Source of the DNA: Mikania micrantha
Taxonomy: Eukaryota; Streptophyta; Magnoliopsida; Asterales; Asteraceae
Length of the DNA: 64,000 nucleotides
Assembly (NCBI GenBank): GCA_009363875.1
Contig: CM018680.1
Span: forward strand, 12,035,625 to 12,099,624
Direction: 5' to 3'
Positions within the stretch are counted from its first letter, which is position 1. Each line of letters starts with the position of its first letter. Under the pieces are notes generated by a model. The model was not told the DNA's origin, searched no databases, and saw only the letters and a list, made by a program, of their open reading frames with translations. The position numbers and the translations under genes were made by a program. Below, in pieces: positions 43,384 to 53,000 of the stretch.

Positions 43384-45918
43384 ATGGCTGCTCTAAACAA
43401 ACATGATACAGAAAATGGCACTCTCAACAAGCCACCAATGTTCACACCTGAAGACTTCGATACCTGGAAAGTCAGAATGGAAGGGTTCATCAGGAACCAA
43501 GACTTCAAACTTTGGAAGTCTGTTCTTGAAGGTCCCTACATTCCTACAGTTGCTGCTGCAGGTGCTGGAGTTGCTGCAGTACCAAAAGATCCATCTATGT
43601 ACTCAGACGAAGATTACAAGAAGATGGAAGTTGATTCTAAAGCTCTTTGGCTAATTCAGATGTCAATACCGAACTCCATTATACATGCATTCAAGAAATG
43701 CAAGTCTGCTCAAGAACTGTGGAATTCCTTGAAGCAGATGTATGAAGGGTCAGAAGATGTCAAAGAAAACAAGAAGGATATGCTGAAACAGAAGTTTGAA
43801 AACTTTTGTCAACAAAACAATGAGAATATGTCTTCTCAGTACCTAAGGTATGTCCAACTTGTGGATGAATTAACTACTGCAGGTGTAACTCTTGATAATC
43901 AAGATGTGCTCAGAAAATTTCTGAGGTCTCTTCCAAAGGCATGGAATATCTACTCTGTAACAATCAGAAGAACAGAAAACCTGAAAACTCTAACTTTAGG
44001 AGAATTGTTTGGTATTCTCAGTGCCTATCAGATGGAATTAGATGCCCAAGAATCTAAAGTTTCTCACTCACCATCTGGTTCAGCAGCTCTTTATGCACCC
44101 ATCAATAATCCTCCATACCAAAGCTATCAACCCCTCTACCATTCTACCTCCACACCCACTGTCACATTTCCTGAAACTCCAAATTCATCAAACCTTGTAT
44201 CTAACCCAACCCCACTACTAACCTCTGGGCAAGGAGCTTTTATGGCTGAGGAGACAAATTACTTTCATCTGTGTCAAGAAGACTTGGATGGTATTCCTGC
44301 AGATGATCTTGAGGAGATGGATATAAACTATCAAATGGCTATGATTTCATACAGGGCAAAGAAGTTTTACCAAAGAACCGGCAGACAGTTCAAAAAGCAC
44401 AATATGAAGACTGGGTTTGGACTTGACAAATCTAAACTCAAATGCTTTAACTGTCAACAGTTAGGCCACTTTGCCAGAGAATGCAAGTCCACAGGAACTC
44501 AGCAGACAACTTCTGGGCAACCACAACAAAGACCATCAAGCTCATCTAACAATGCAAACATTGCTGAACAAGATTTTGCAGACTGGAGCTTTCAAGCTGA
44601 GGACCCCTCCATCTCCAACAGTGCTTTGATGGCAAATGACTCATCTTCCTCAAGCAAGGTAACTGATAGCATGTGCTCACCTGAATGCTTAGAAACATTA
44701 ACTATTTATAAGAAAATAAATTCTCAACTCTGTAATGAACTTGAGTCTCTACAAGTAGTCAAGGCAAATTTCTTTGAGGTTGAAAGAAATTACAAAGAAA
44801 AGATTGAAGAAATGGAAAAGACCATTTCAAGTTTAAAACATGAAGATACTAACAAACAGTGTCAGATTAAAAATCTTTTAGAAAGACTAACCACTGCCAA
44901 GACTGAACTTGTATTGGCTGAGTCTTACAGAGACAAATTTCTAAGCCAAGGTGAAAAATATGAAAAACTTTTTAGAATGAGCAGCACAACTGAACTTGTG
45001 AATAAAAGGGGAGCTGGTTTGGGATATAACAATGTGGAACCTCCATCTGCTTATACTTCTATAACAGATGTTAGGTGTAAATCACTGGTTGACCTTGTGT
45101 ATAATGAGGAGTTGGATATACACAAGGTAGTTCAAAAGGATAATCTCTCTGATCCAAGTACCTCAACATGCTCAGATGAGGATGATGTTCCTATTAAATC
45201 AGTAAAAGGAAAACAAGCTTTGAAATTTAAGAATCAAAATAAGAAAACTAAGAAACATTCAACAGTTTTTATCAAAGCTAAAACCACAGAAAATATCTCC
45301 TCAGATGAGTATGTGACTTGCCCATCTGACAAGTCAAAACGAGGTAGATCAATGGAGAGAAAAGTCAATTCTCCAGGAAAACAGGCAAAGTCTAAGACTA
45401 ACAAGTATGCTGGAACATCCAAACCATCATTCTCTGAGGATCAAAGATCAGACTTCGTTAAAAAGGATAAGCAGCAACACTCTCCCAACATTCAAACTCT
45501 ATGTCTGATGTGCGGTGAAAAGAATCATTTTGCTGCTGATTGCTTCTATAATCCAAGAAGCAGAATTTCATCAATCAAGGGAAGAGGAAGAAAGAATAGT
45601 TGGAGTCAGTCATCTACTTCTTCGGAAGAACAGAGAAGAAATTTGGTCAAGAAAGCATCGGAAGCAAAGAAAAAGGAAGCTTCCGAAAGAAAAGGAACCT
45701 CGGAAGCTCATCAAAGGAATGCTTTCAACAAACAAAAGAGGTCATCTGTCTTCGGAAGAAGATCATCGGAAGGAAAAGGAAAACAGCTTCCGATGACCAT
45801 CAAAAGAAACCAAGTCTTCCGACAACTCAAAAGGCACAAGTATGGAAGAAGAAGGAATCATCTAATAAGCCATCACCCACATCAGAAGCATCCACATCAT
45901 CTGTCCCACCTAGAATGA
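43384..45918 (+). CDS. SIRE-type gag
   Basis: ATG at 43384 lies about 100 bp after the primer site. The first 240 residues are the copia gag domain (FDTWKVRMEGF, LWNSLKQMYEG, FLRSLPKAWN). A CCHC knuckle, CFNCQQLGHFAREC, lies near residues 353-366. A long coiled coil spans about 436-529. A second CCHC, CLMCGEKNHFAADC, lies near 706-720, matching the second knuckle of the other SIRE-type element. The tail from about residue 740 is Ser/Lys/Glu-rich and full of ttcggaag motifs at DNA level. From about 45790 the protein-like signal moves to another frame, which runs to 45995 and ends TWAWVPIRN, so the last 40 residues of this frame are probably not natural. Confidence 0.9.
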   Translation: MAALNKHDTENGTLNKPPMFTPEDFDTWKVRMEGFIRNQDFKLWKSVLEGPYIPTVAAAGAGVAAVPKDPSMYSDEDYKKMEVDSKALWLIQMSIPNSIIHAFKKCKSAQELWNSLKQMYEGSEDVKENKKDMLKQKFENFCQQNNENMSSQYLRYVQLVDELTTAGVTLDNQDVLRKFLRSLPKAWNIYSVTIRRTENLKTLTLGELFGILSAYQMELDAQESKVSHSPSGSAALYAPINNPPYQSYQPLYHSTSTPTVTFPETPNSSNLVSNPTPLLTSGQGAFMAEETNYFHLCQEDLDGIPADDLEEMDINYQMAMISYRAKKFYQRTGRQFKKHNMKTGFGLDKSKLKCFNCQQLGHFARECKSTGTQQTTSGQPQQRPSSSSNNANIAEQDFADWSFQAEDPSISNSALMANDSSSSSKVTDSMCSPECLETLTIYKKINSQLCNELESLQVVKANFFEVERNYKEKIEEMEKTISSLKHEDTNKQCQIKNLLERLTTAKTELVLAESYRDKFLSQGEKYEKLFRMSSTTELVNKRGAGLGYNNVEPPSAYTSITDVRCKSLVDLVYNEELDIHKVVQKDNLSDPSTSTCSDEDDVPIKSVKGKQALKFKNQNKKTKKHSTVFIKAKTTENISSDEYVTCPSDKSKRGRSMERKVNSPGKQAKSKTNKYAGTSKPSFSEDQRSDFVKKDKQQHSPNIQTLCLMCGEKNHFAADCFYNPRSRISSIKGRGRKNSWSQSSTSSEEQRRNLVKKASEAKKKEASERKGTSEAHQRNAFNKQKRSSVFGRRSSEGKGKQLPMTIKRNQVFRQLKRHKYGRRRNHLISHHPHQKHPHHLSHLE

Positions 45919-45995
45919 TGTCAAAGAAATTTACTTACAATGATGCAAATGGTAAACCCAAGACCACATGGGCTTGGGTTCCCATCAGAAACTAA
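45790..45995 (+). pseudogene. gag C-terminus in the pol frame
   Basis: This stretch shares the frame of pol. It reads as Ser/Pro-rich gag tail, then SKKFTYNDANGKPKTTWAWV, and stops at TAA 45993-45995. The equivalent end in the other SIRE-type element is WVQKSN followed by TGA. So gag naturally ends here, and pol follows in the same frame after one stop. Entry from the upstream gag frame needs a shift near 45780-45800, in an A-rich stretch. Confidence 0.65.
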
Positions 45996-47480
45996 CTCAC
46001 TTCTGGTCATGTGCAGGAACAGCAGGAATCAAAAGGCAACTTGTGGATAGTTGACAGTGGCTGCTCCAGGCACATGACAGGCAACAAGACCCTCTTGCAC
46101 AAATATGAACCATTCTTTGGCGGGTCTGTTGCTTTTGGAAGTGATCCAGTAGGAGGATACATAACAGGTAGAGGCACAATCACAAATGGTAAGGTAAGCT
46201 TTGAGAATGTACATTTTGTAAAAGAACTTAACTACAATTTACTAAGTGTATCACAGGTGTGTGATCAAAAGCATAACATGTTGTTTACTGAGCATGAGTG
46301 CATTGTTCTGAAACCAGGATTTGTGATACCAAATGATCAAATTCTACTCAGAGCTCCAAGAAGAAGTAACATGTATATGCTAGATATGAGCACAGCTGCA
46401 CCTCTTAGTAATATAAGCTGCTTTGTCTCAAAAGCTTCACTTGATGAATCATCACTTTGGCATAGAAGACTTTGTCATGTAAACCTCAAAAATATGAATA
46501 AATTGGTCAAAAATAATTTAGTAACTGGTTTACCAACAAAAGAATTCATATGTGTTGATAAATGTGTTGCATGCTTAAAGGGTAAGCAACACAAGTCATC
46601 TCATTATGCCAAAGAGATAAATTCTATTACCACAGTCCTTCATTTACTACATATGGACTTGTTTGGCCCCACAAGTGTTAAAAGTCTTGGTAGAAAATCA
46701 TACTGTTTGGTGGTTACTGATGATTTCTCTCGGTATACCTGGGTGTTTTTCTTAAATACCAAGGATGAAACTGCCGAAATCCTAAAGTCATTTATACTCA
46801 GGGTGGAGAATGAAAGTGACCATCATGTAAAAATAATCAGATCAGATCAAGGAACAGAATTCAAGAATCATGTTTTAAATTCTTTTTGTGAATCTAAAGG
46901 TATCACAAGACAATTTAGTGCTCCTAGAACTCCACAACAAAATGGTGTAGCTGAAAGAAGGAATAGGACACTAATTGAAGCTGCAAGAACCATGTTGTCT
47001 GATGCCAAACTTCCAATAACTTTTTGGGCAGAAGCAGTCAACACTGCCTGTTATGTCCAAAATAGAATATTGGTAGTTAAGTCACATGGCATGACTCCTT
47101 ATGAAATTTGGCATAAGAGAAAGCCATTCATTGGATTTCTCAAACCATTTGGATGTCATTGCACCATCTTGAATACTAAAGATTACTTAGCCAAATTTGC
47201 TGAGAAATCAGCAGAGGGCTACTTTGTTGGGTACTCTTCAAATGCTAAAGCGTATAGAGTATACATCAAAGCATCCAGAGTTATTGAAGAGTCTGCAAAT
47301 GTTCAGTTCAATGAACATACTCTCAATAAATCTGGAACCGGCCCTGATTGGTTGTTTGATCTTGATAGTTTTACATCTGCATTTAATCTGGTGAAAGAGT
47401 ATGTTCCAGTTTCACAGTCAGCTACCATAGACATTCCAAAGGCTCAAGAGAAGATGACTTTCGTGTTGAACTGCCAATAG
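45996..47480 (+). CDS. copia pol, first part: protease and integrase
   Basis: Open from just after the TAA at 45993-45995 and without a convincing start ATG, so it is expressed by stop bypass, splicing or fusion. The protease active site reads WIVDSGCSRHMTG. The gag-pre-integrase zinc region has HRRLCHVN (Cys where the family has Gly) and CVACLKGKQHK. Integrase catalytic residues lie in HMDLFGP, RSDQGTEF and QQNGVAERRNRT. The frame ends at 47478-47480 in the non-conserved linker. Reverse transcriptase continues in another frame after a shift near 47445. Confidence 0.9.
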   Translation, partial: LTSGHVQEQQESKGNLWIVDSGCSRHMTGNKTLLHKYEPFFGGSVAFGSDPVGGYITGRGTITNGKVSFENVHFVKELNYNLLSVSQVCDQKHNMLFTEHECIVLKPGFVIPNDQILLRAPRRSNMYMLDMSTAAPLSNISCFVSKASLDESSLWHRRLCHVNLKNMNKLVKNNLVTGLPTKEFICVDKCVACLKGKQHKSSHYAKEINSITTVLHLLHMDLFGPTSVKSLGRKSYCLVVTDDFSRYTWVFFLNTKDETAEILKSFILRVENESDHHVKIIRSDQGTEFKNHVLNSFCESKGITRQFSAPRTPQQNGVAERRNRTLIEAARTMLSDAKLPITFWAEAVNTACYVQNRILVVKSHGMTPYEIWHKRKPFIGFLKPFGCHCTILNTKDYLAKFAEKSAEGYFVGYSSNAKAYRVYIKASRVIEESANVQFNEHTLNKSGTGPDWLFDLDSFTSAFNLVKEYVPVSQSATIDIPKAQEKMTFVLNCQ

Positions 47481-47494
47481 CTTCAAGACAAAAC

Positions 47495-49435
47495 TTGGCA
47501 GAATCCACTTCAACACAAAATGATGTATCACAGTCTGAGACAATCAACACATCTCAGGCAGGTCCCTCAATTGAAGCTGCTTCTAATTCACAACATCAAG
47601 AAGAAGTAGGAAGTCCTTCAGCAGAGGAAAATTCTCTGGAAATCACTACTTCCAGAGAAAACCAACCCACAACAGTTCAAACGTTGAATCCACGTGATCT
47701 GCCAGAAATCCAACTTGAGGTAGTTCTTCCTAACCTTGAGTCACTCAACGTGGATGAATCTTCTCAACTGGATGTGATTCCAAGGACTCGAATTCACAGC
47801 ACTCATCCAGTTGAAAACATCATTGGCAATGTAGAAGAAGGTGTCAGAACTAGAAGCTCTATGCATGAAGCAAATGTTTGCTTGTTTTCTTGCTTTCTAT
47901 CCCAAATAGAACCTAAGAAGGTTGCAGAGGCTTTAAAAGATAACAGTTGGGTAGAAGCTATGCAAGAAGAGCTTCTTCAGTTTCAAAGACAAGGAGTTTG
48001 GAAAACTTGTCCTTTGCCTAAAGGAAAGTATGCCATTGGAACCAAATGGGTGTTCAGAAACAAGAAAGATGACAAAGGTGTTGTCATCAAAAACAAAGCA
48101 AGATTGGTTGTTCAGGGATACACTCAAGAGGAAGGCATTGACTATGATGAAGTCTTTGCACCTGTTGCCAGAATTGAAGCTATTAGAATATTTTTGGCAT
48201 TTGCAGCTGCAAAAGATTTCAAAGTGTTTCAGATGGATGTTAAAAGTGCCTTTCTTTATGGAAAAATTGATGAAGAAGTTTATGTGTGCCAACCTCCAGG
48301 ATTTGAAGATCCAAAGTTTCCTGATCATGTCTGTAAGCTTGATAAGGCTCTTTATGGGTTGCATCAAGCTCCCAGAAAATGGTATGAAACTTTATCTTCT
48401 TTTCTGTTGGCAAACAAATTCAAGAGAGGAACAATTGATAAAACTCTCTTTTTCAAGAAGTCAAATCAACATATCATGCTAGTTCAAATCTATGTTGATG
48501 ACATTATCTTTGGTTCTACTAATGAATCTCTCTGCAAGGAGTTTGAATCACTAATGAAATCCAAATTTGAGATGAGTTCAATGGGAGAACTCACCTTCTT
48601 TCTTGGATTACAAGTGAAACAAACTCCTACAGGGATTTTCATTAGTCAATCAAAATATGTCAAGGACATTCTTGAAAGATTCAAGCTTTCTGATTGCAAA
48701 GCTCTGGGAACTCCTATGTCCAAAACAACATCACTTAGCCCTGATCTTGAGGGGGAGGATGTTGATCAGCACCAGTACAGAGCAATGATAGGCTCTTTGA
48801 TGTATCTCACAGCAAGCAGGCCAGATATCATGTTTGCAACTTGTGTATGTGCAAGATTTCAGGCCAATCCCAAAGTCTCTCATATGCTGGCTGTAAAAAG
48901 AATCTTTAGATACCTCAAAGGAGCACCAAGTCTAGGATTATGGTATCCTAGAAATGAAGACTTCCAATTCATGGCTTATACAGACAGTGATTATGGGGGT
49001 TGCAACATCAGCAAGAAATCCACATCAGGGGGATGTCAATTTCTTGGATCCAGGATTGTGTCTTGGCAATGCAAGAAACAGTCATGTGTTTCTACTTCTA
49101 CTGCAGAGGCTGAATATATAGCTGCTTCTAGCTGCTGTGCACAAGTCATCTGGATCCAAAATCAGATGAAGGATTATGGAGTAGATCTGTTCAATACTCC
49201 TATTCAGATAGACAATTCCAGTGCAATCTCCATCACCAATAATCCTGTCAAGCATTCCAAGACCAAGCACATCGACATCAGATACCATTTCATCAGAGAT
49301 TGTGCAGAAAAGAAGTTGATTCATTTGGTCAAAGTTGATTCAGAAAACAATTTGGCAGATCTCTTCACAAAGGCATTTGATGAAGGAAGATTCAGGTACT
49401 TAATAACATCCATTGGGATGATCAACTTTGAATAA
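47495..49435 (+). CDS. copia pol, second part: reverse transcriptase and RNase H
   Basis: The first 110 codons are the Ser/Glu/Gln-rich linker. Reverse transcriptase starts near WVEAMQEELLQF and includes KWVFRNK, QMDVKSAFLYG and the catalytic YVDD at about 48491-48502. RNase H has YTDSDYGG, STAEAEYIAAS and HIDIRYHFIRD, and ends ADLFTKAF. All catalytic motifs are present. No ATG is needed, because it is the continuation of 45996-47480 with one indel in the linker. Confidence 0.92.
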   Translation: MAESTSTQNDVSQSETINTSQAGPSIEAASNSQHQEEVGSPSAEENSLEITTSRENQPTTVQTLNPRDLPEIQLEVVLPNLESLNVDESSQLDVIPRTRIHSTHPVENIIGNVEEGVRTRSSMHEANVCLFSCFLSQIEPKKVAEALKDNSWVEAMQEELLQFQRQGVWKTCPLPKGKYAIGTKWVFRNKKDDKGVVIKNKARLVVQGYTQEEGIDYDEVFAPVARIEAIRIFLAFAAAKDFKVFQMDVKSAFLYGKIDEEVYVCQPPGFEDPKFPDHVCKLDKALYGLHQAPRKWYETLSSFLLANKFKRGTIDKTLFFKKSNQHIMLVQIYVDDIIFGSTNESLCKEFESLMKSKFEMSSMGELTFFLGLQVKQTPTGIFISQSKYVKDILERFKLSDCKALGTPMSKTTSLSPDLEGEDVDQHQYRAMIGSLMYLTASRPDIMFATCVCARFQANPKVSHMLAVKRIFRYLKGAPSLGLWYPRNEDFQFMAYTDSDYGGCNISKKSTSGGCQFLGSRIVSWQCKKQSCVSTSTAEAEYIAASSCCAQVIWIQNQMKDYGVDLFNTPIQIDNSSAISITNNPVKHSKTKHIDIRYHFIRDCAEKKLIHLVKVDSENNLADLFTKAFDEGRFRYLITSIGMINFE

Positions 49436-50021
49436 ATGTACTGACAAGGAATAAATAATTCCTCGGAAGATAAACTTAACTTATCTTCCGATGAGTATCT
49501 ACTCAGCAGAAGATAGGTTAAGTCTTCGGAAGCATTATTTCTTCCTTAGTCGGAAGATCTCACACTTCAGAAGCTAACTTACCTTCTGAAGTAATATTCT
49601 TCCGATACATTACTTTCGGAAGCATAGGCTTCTCAAGGTACTCTTCAGAAGAAAGTGTCTTCCGAAGAACATTTTGCCTAATGAATTTTCTAACACTTCA
49701 GAAGCAGTGCTTCCGACAGTATAAATTTTATACTTCGGAAGCACATCCCTTCTGAACTCTCTTGGTCTAATAAATACCCTGCTTCCGAAAGAAACTTCTT
49801 CGGAAGCACCTCAGTCAGAGAAAATTAATTGTGAAACCAGCTGTCATCGGAAGACCTTTTTCTGACATCCGGATCTCAAATTTAATGTGTCTATATAATT
49901 AAATGCTGAAATCCGAATGTATATAAAGGTCTCCCGCTCATTCAAATTCTCACAAACTGTTTCACTTTGAACTCTTCTTCTTCTTGATCTCTCCAATTGT
50001 GCCCTAAAATCACCAACTTTC
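49436..50021 (+). promoter_or_regulatory. Spacer with ttcggaag repeats and candidate internal promoter
   Basis: From about 49460 to 49855 the motif ttcggaag or its complement cttccgaa, with one-base variants, occurs about twelve times. It ends in a TATA box, tgtatataaagg (49919-49930), about 100 bp before the ATG of the env-position ORF. A pyrimidine-rich, leader-like stretch lies between them (for example cttcttcttcttgatctctc). There is no ORF in the spacer. Confidence 0.55.
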
Positions 50022-53000
50022 ATGGCTCTTCTTGCTTTCAAACCTGCTCACAACGTACCAGCGGAGTTATCAGCAGAACATGATGCTGACTTCGCCCCAA
50101 TCATCTCCTTTCTTCAAAGGAGCAGGTATTTCTTTGCATTAACTGTTCAGCCCTTGGTGTATGAGTCTCATCACCAACAGTTCTGGGCATCTTGTTCTGT
50201 TTCCTCGTCTTCCAATGGTCGGTCTCTTGTAGCCACCATTGATGCTCATCCTATTGCTATTTCTGTGGAGACCATCTGTCGGCATCTTAAACTGAATGAT
50301 GCCGGTGGAAAGGTTTCATTCACGAAGGATGAGGTAGCATTGACATTTCAGTCAATGGGGTACGAAGGTCCTCTCCCTTCAACAACCTATTTGAAGGGTC
50401 GAGTGTCCTATAATTACAAGTACCTCATACATGTGTTTTTACATTGTCTTTCAAATAAATCTGGTGGTTGGGACCAAGTTCCATCTGATTTAGCTTCGGC
50501 TATTCATGGCTTGGTTTCCAATCAACTGTTTAATTTTTCTGCTTTTATTTTCAATAATTTGGTTGACAACATCATGTCACCAAAGAAGTTTTGTATGTAT
50601 CCCAGGTTTTTGCAACACCTTTTTAATGAAGAGTTGGGAGCTTCCCTTTCTCTAACTGGGAATACTTACAAAATGCCCTTGGTCTCTTCCAAGATTTTTG
50701 TGCAACTCAAGAAGAAGAGTGCTCAGTTCTCTGGGACATTCACTCCTCTTCTTTCCTCTATGGAGTCCCCTGCTCCAGAAGGTGACAGCTCTGTTAACCC
50801 CACAGATGCTGAACCCACACCTTCCACTTCTGTTCCTCACCCCATAAAAATCACTTACAAACGCAAACGAAACCCTGTGCAACTTTCTACAGTTGTTCAG
50901 GCCCCTTCTACTGAACCAAAACAGAAAAAGGTTAAAAGAACTGCTCAGGGCACAGTTCTACCTAAGGTGAAAGCCACACCCCTTGTTTCTCCACAGGTTC
51001 TTCCTTTGAAACCTGTGGTTGCCCTTAACCAGCCTGAAAGCCCTCAGCTTATGTCACAAAACATAACTGAGAATATTCAAAGGGATGCACCCATCATTGA
51101 GTTTGCTTCTCATGAAGCAACTTCATTAGATAAGAGACTGTCTCCCAAGTCTCCAGGTTCATATCATCCAGAAATGCCCCCCACCCATACTATCACCCAG
51201 GCTCAAGGAACCCCTGCTCTAGCTGTGGAGGAACCACTCTCTCCAACTACCCAAACTTTAATGAGAGTGGTGACACAGTTACAAGCTCGGTTCCCTGACC
51301 CAGAGCCTATTCAATCAGAGGTTGGCCCCAGTAGTTCTGAAGGGGTCAATGCAGGTGAGGCTGCCACTACTGTTGATCTTAATAAAGATCCACAGGACAG
51401 TGGTACAGGCAATAGGACCTCACCTGCGGCAACCTATATTGGGGAGGACTTCTTTGAGGTTCTTCTCAATGAAGGGAATCCAGGGTGCCAAGAAACCACA
51501 TCTGGTGGTGGAGGTGCAGGAGCTAGGCTCAGGACTCCATCGCCCCATGATTCTACTCCGGTAGAGGAGGGCACATCCACACAGGAATTGACGGCTACAA
51601 TAACTTCCCTCCAAGCCAGGGTAGCTCACTTAGAAGCTGAGGTGGCTACCCTGCGGCTTGAGGTCCAAACCAAAGATGCCACTATTCTGGACCTCAGAAG
51701 GCGTCCCCCGGTCACTCTACATTCATTTCACCCTGATCCTGCTACTACCACTTTCATCTCCCCTGATGCTACCAAAAAGGGGGAGAATATACCAACTGCA
51801 GGGTCAGGATCAGAAGCAAGAGAAGAGGAGGGTGCACAGGAAGTTATTCCATCCTTAGTCACTTTGACTGCTGAATGGGATGACTTCTTGGGTACTTATT
51901 TTCCAGATTCTTCTTCTACTTCCTCTTCTTCTGCTTCTGAGGAGGTTGCCAAAGAGACTGAACAGCAAACATCAAATGTCTCTTTGGAACCTCAGTCCCC
52001 TCTTGGGACTAAGTCTCCTTCTGAGACTGCAGCTCAGGTTGGCATGGAAGATACAGCACAAGAAGAATCAATTTCCATGAAATCTGTGTCCCCTTCTGGG
52101 ACTGAAGCTGCTGAAGCTCTCTCTTCCTCTCCTGAGCCCTTTGTGGAATCCAATAAGGAATCATCTAAGGGGATTGGTCAACTGGAGGAGCCAGTGAATG
52201 CTGAGGTTAACTCCGAAGCTGCAGCTGCCTCCGAAGGCCCAGTCATCCTGGATGTTTTCTCCACAGAGGAGCTACATGCCAATGAACCAGCTGGTGAGGC
52301 AACAGAAGAAATCTCCTCTGGGGCAAAAATAACTGCTGATGACAAAGGAAAACGTAAGCTAACCCCAGAGGAGGAAGCAGAACAGGAAGAGATGAGACCA
52401 AAGAAAACAAAGGGCCGACCAAACACTTCTCTAGATGAAGAGCGAGCTAGACTCTCTGCTTTGCTAGAAGAAAAAGGTTATGACTTTGATGAAGTCATCA
52501 ACTGGTCGGTACCTAGAATGGCTGCCGAGCTGGACAAGGTGCAGCAGCAAGAACAAGCTGTTGCTGCATCAAAGGCCCTGAGTGTACTTACAAAGGAGCA
52601 AAAAGAGAAGGCCTACAGAGACAAGAACAAGGCCTTTCTCTTGGAATATGGCTTCCATGCTCGGCAGCTAGGCCCAATGAAGAACTCAACCATGGATATG
52701 CATATCAGAGATATAAAAGCCAAAGTTGCAAGAGGTGAGTTACCTTCAATTGAACAAATCAGGGCAAGAAAGGAAAGCCTAATGAGAGGCTTGGGTTTAG
52801 GGGGAGGAGCTACAATAGAATTTCCCCTCTCTGGTACAGGGATCAGAGAGGGAGAAGAAGTAATGTGTGGGTTAGCAACAAAAGCAATGTTCCCCAAAAT
52901 GTTCCCCCTAAATCCAAAAGATGAACCAATATCTCCTCCTTCAAGTCCAAGTATGGATAACATGCCAATCTCCTCAGTCTACAAAAAGGGTAAGAAGACT

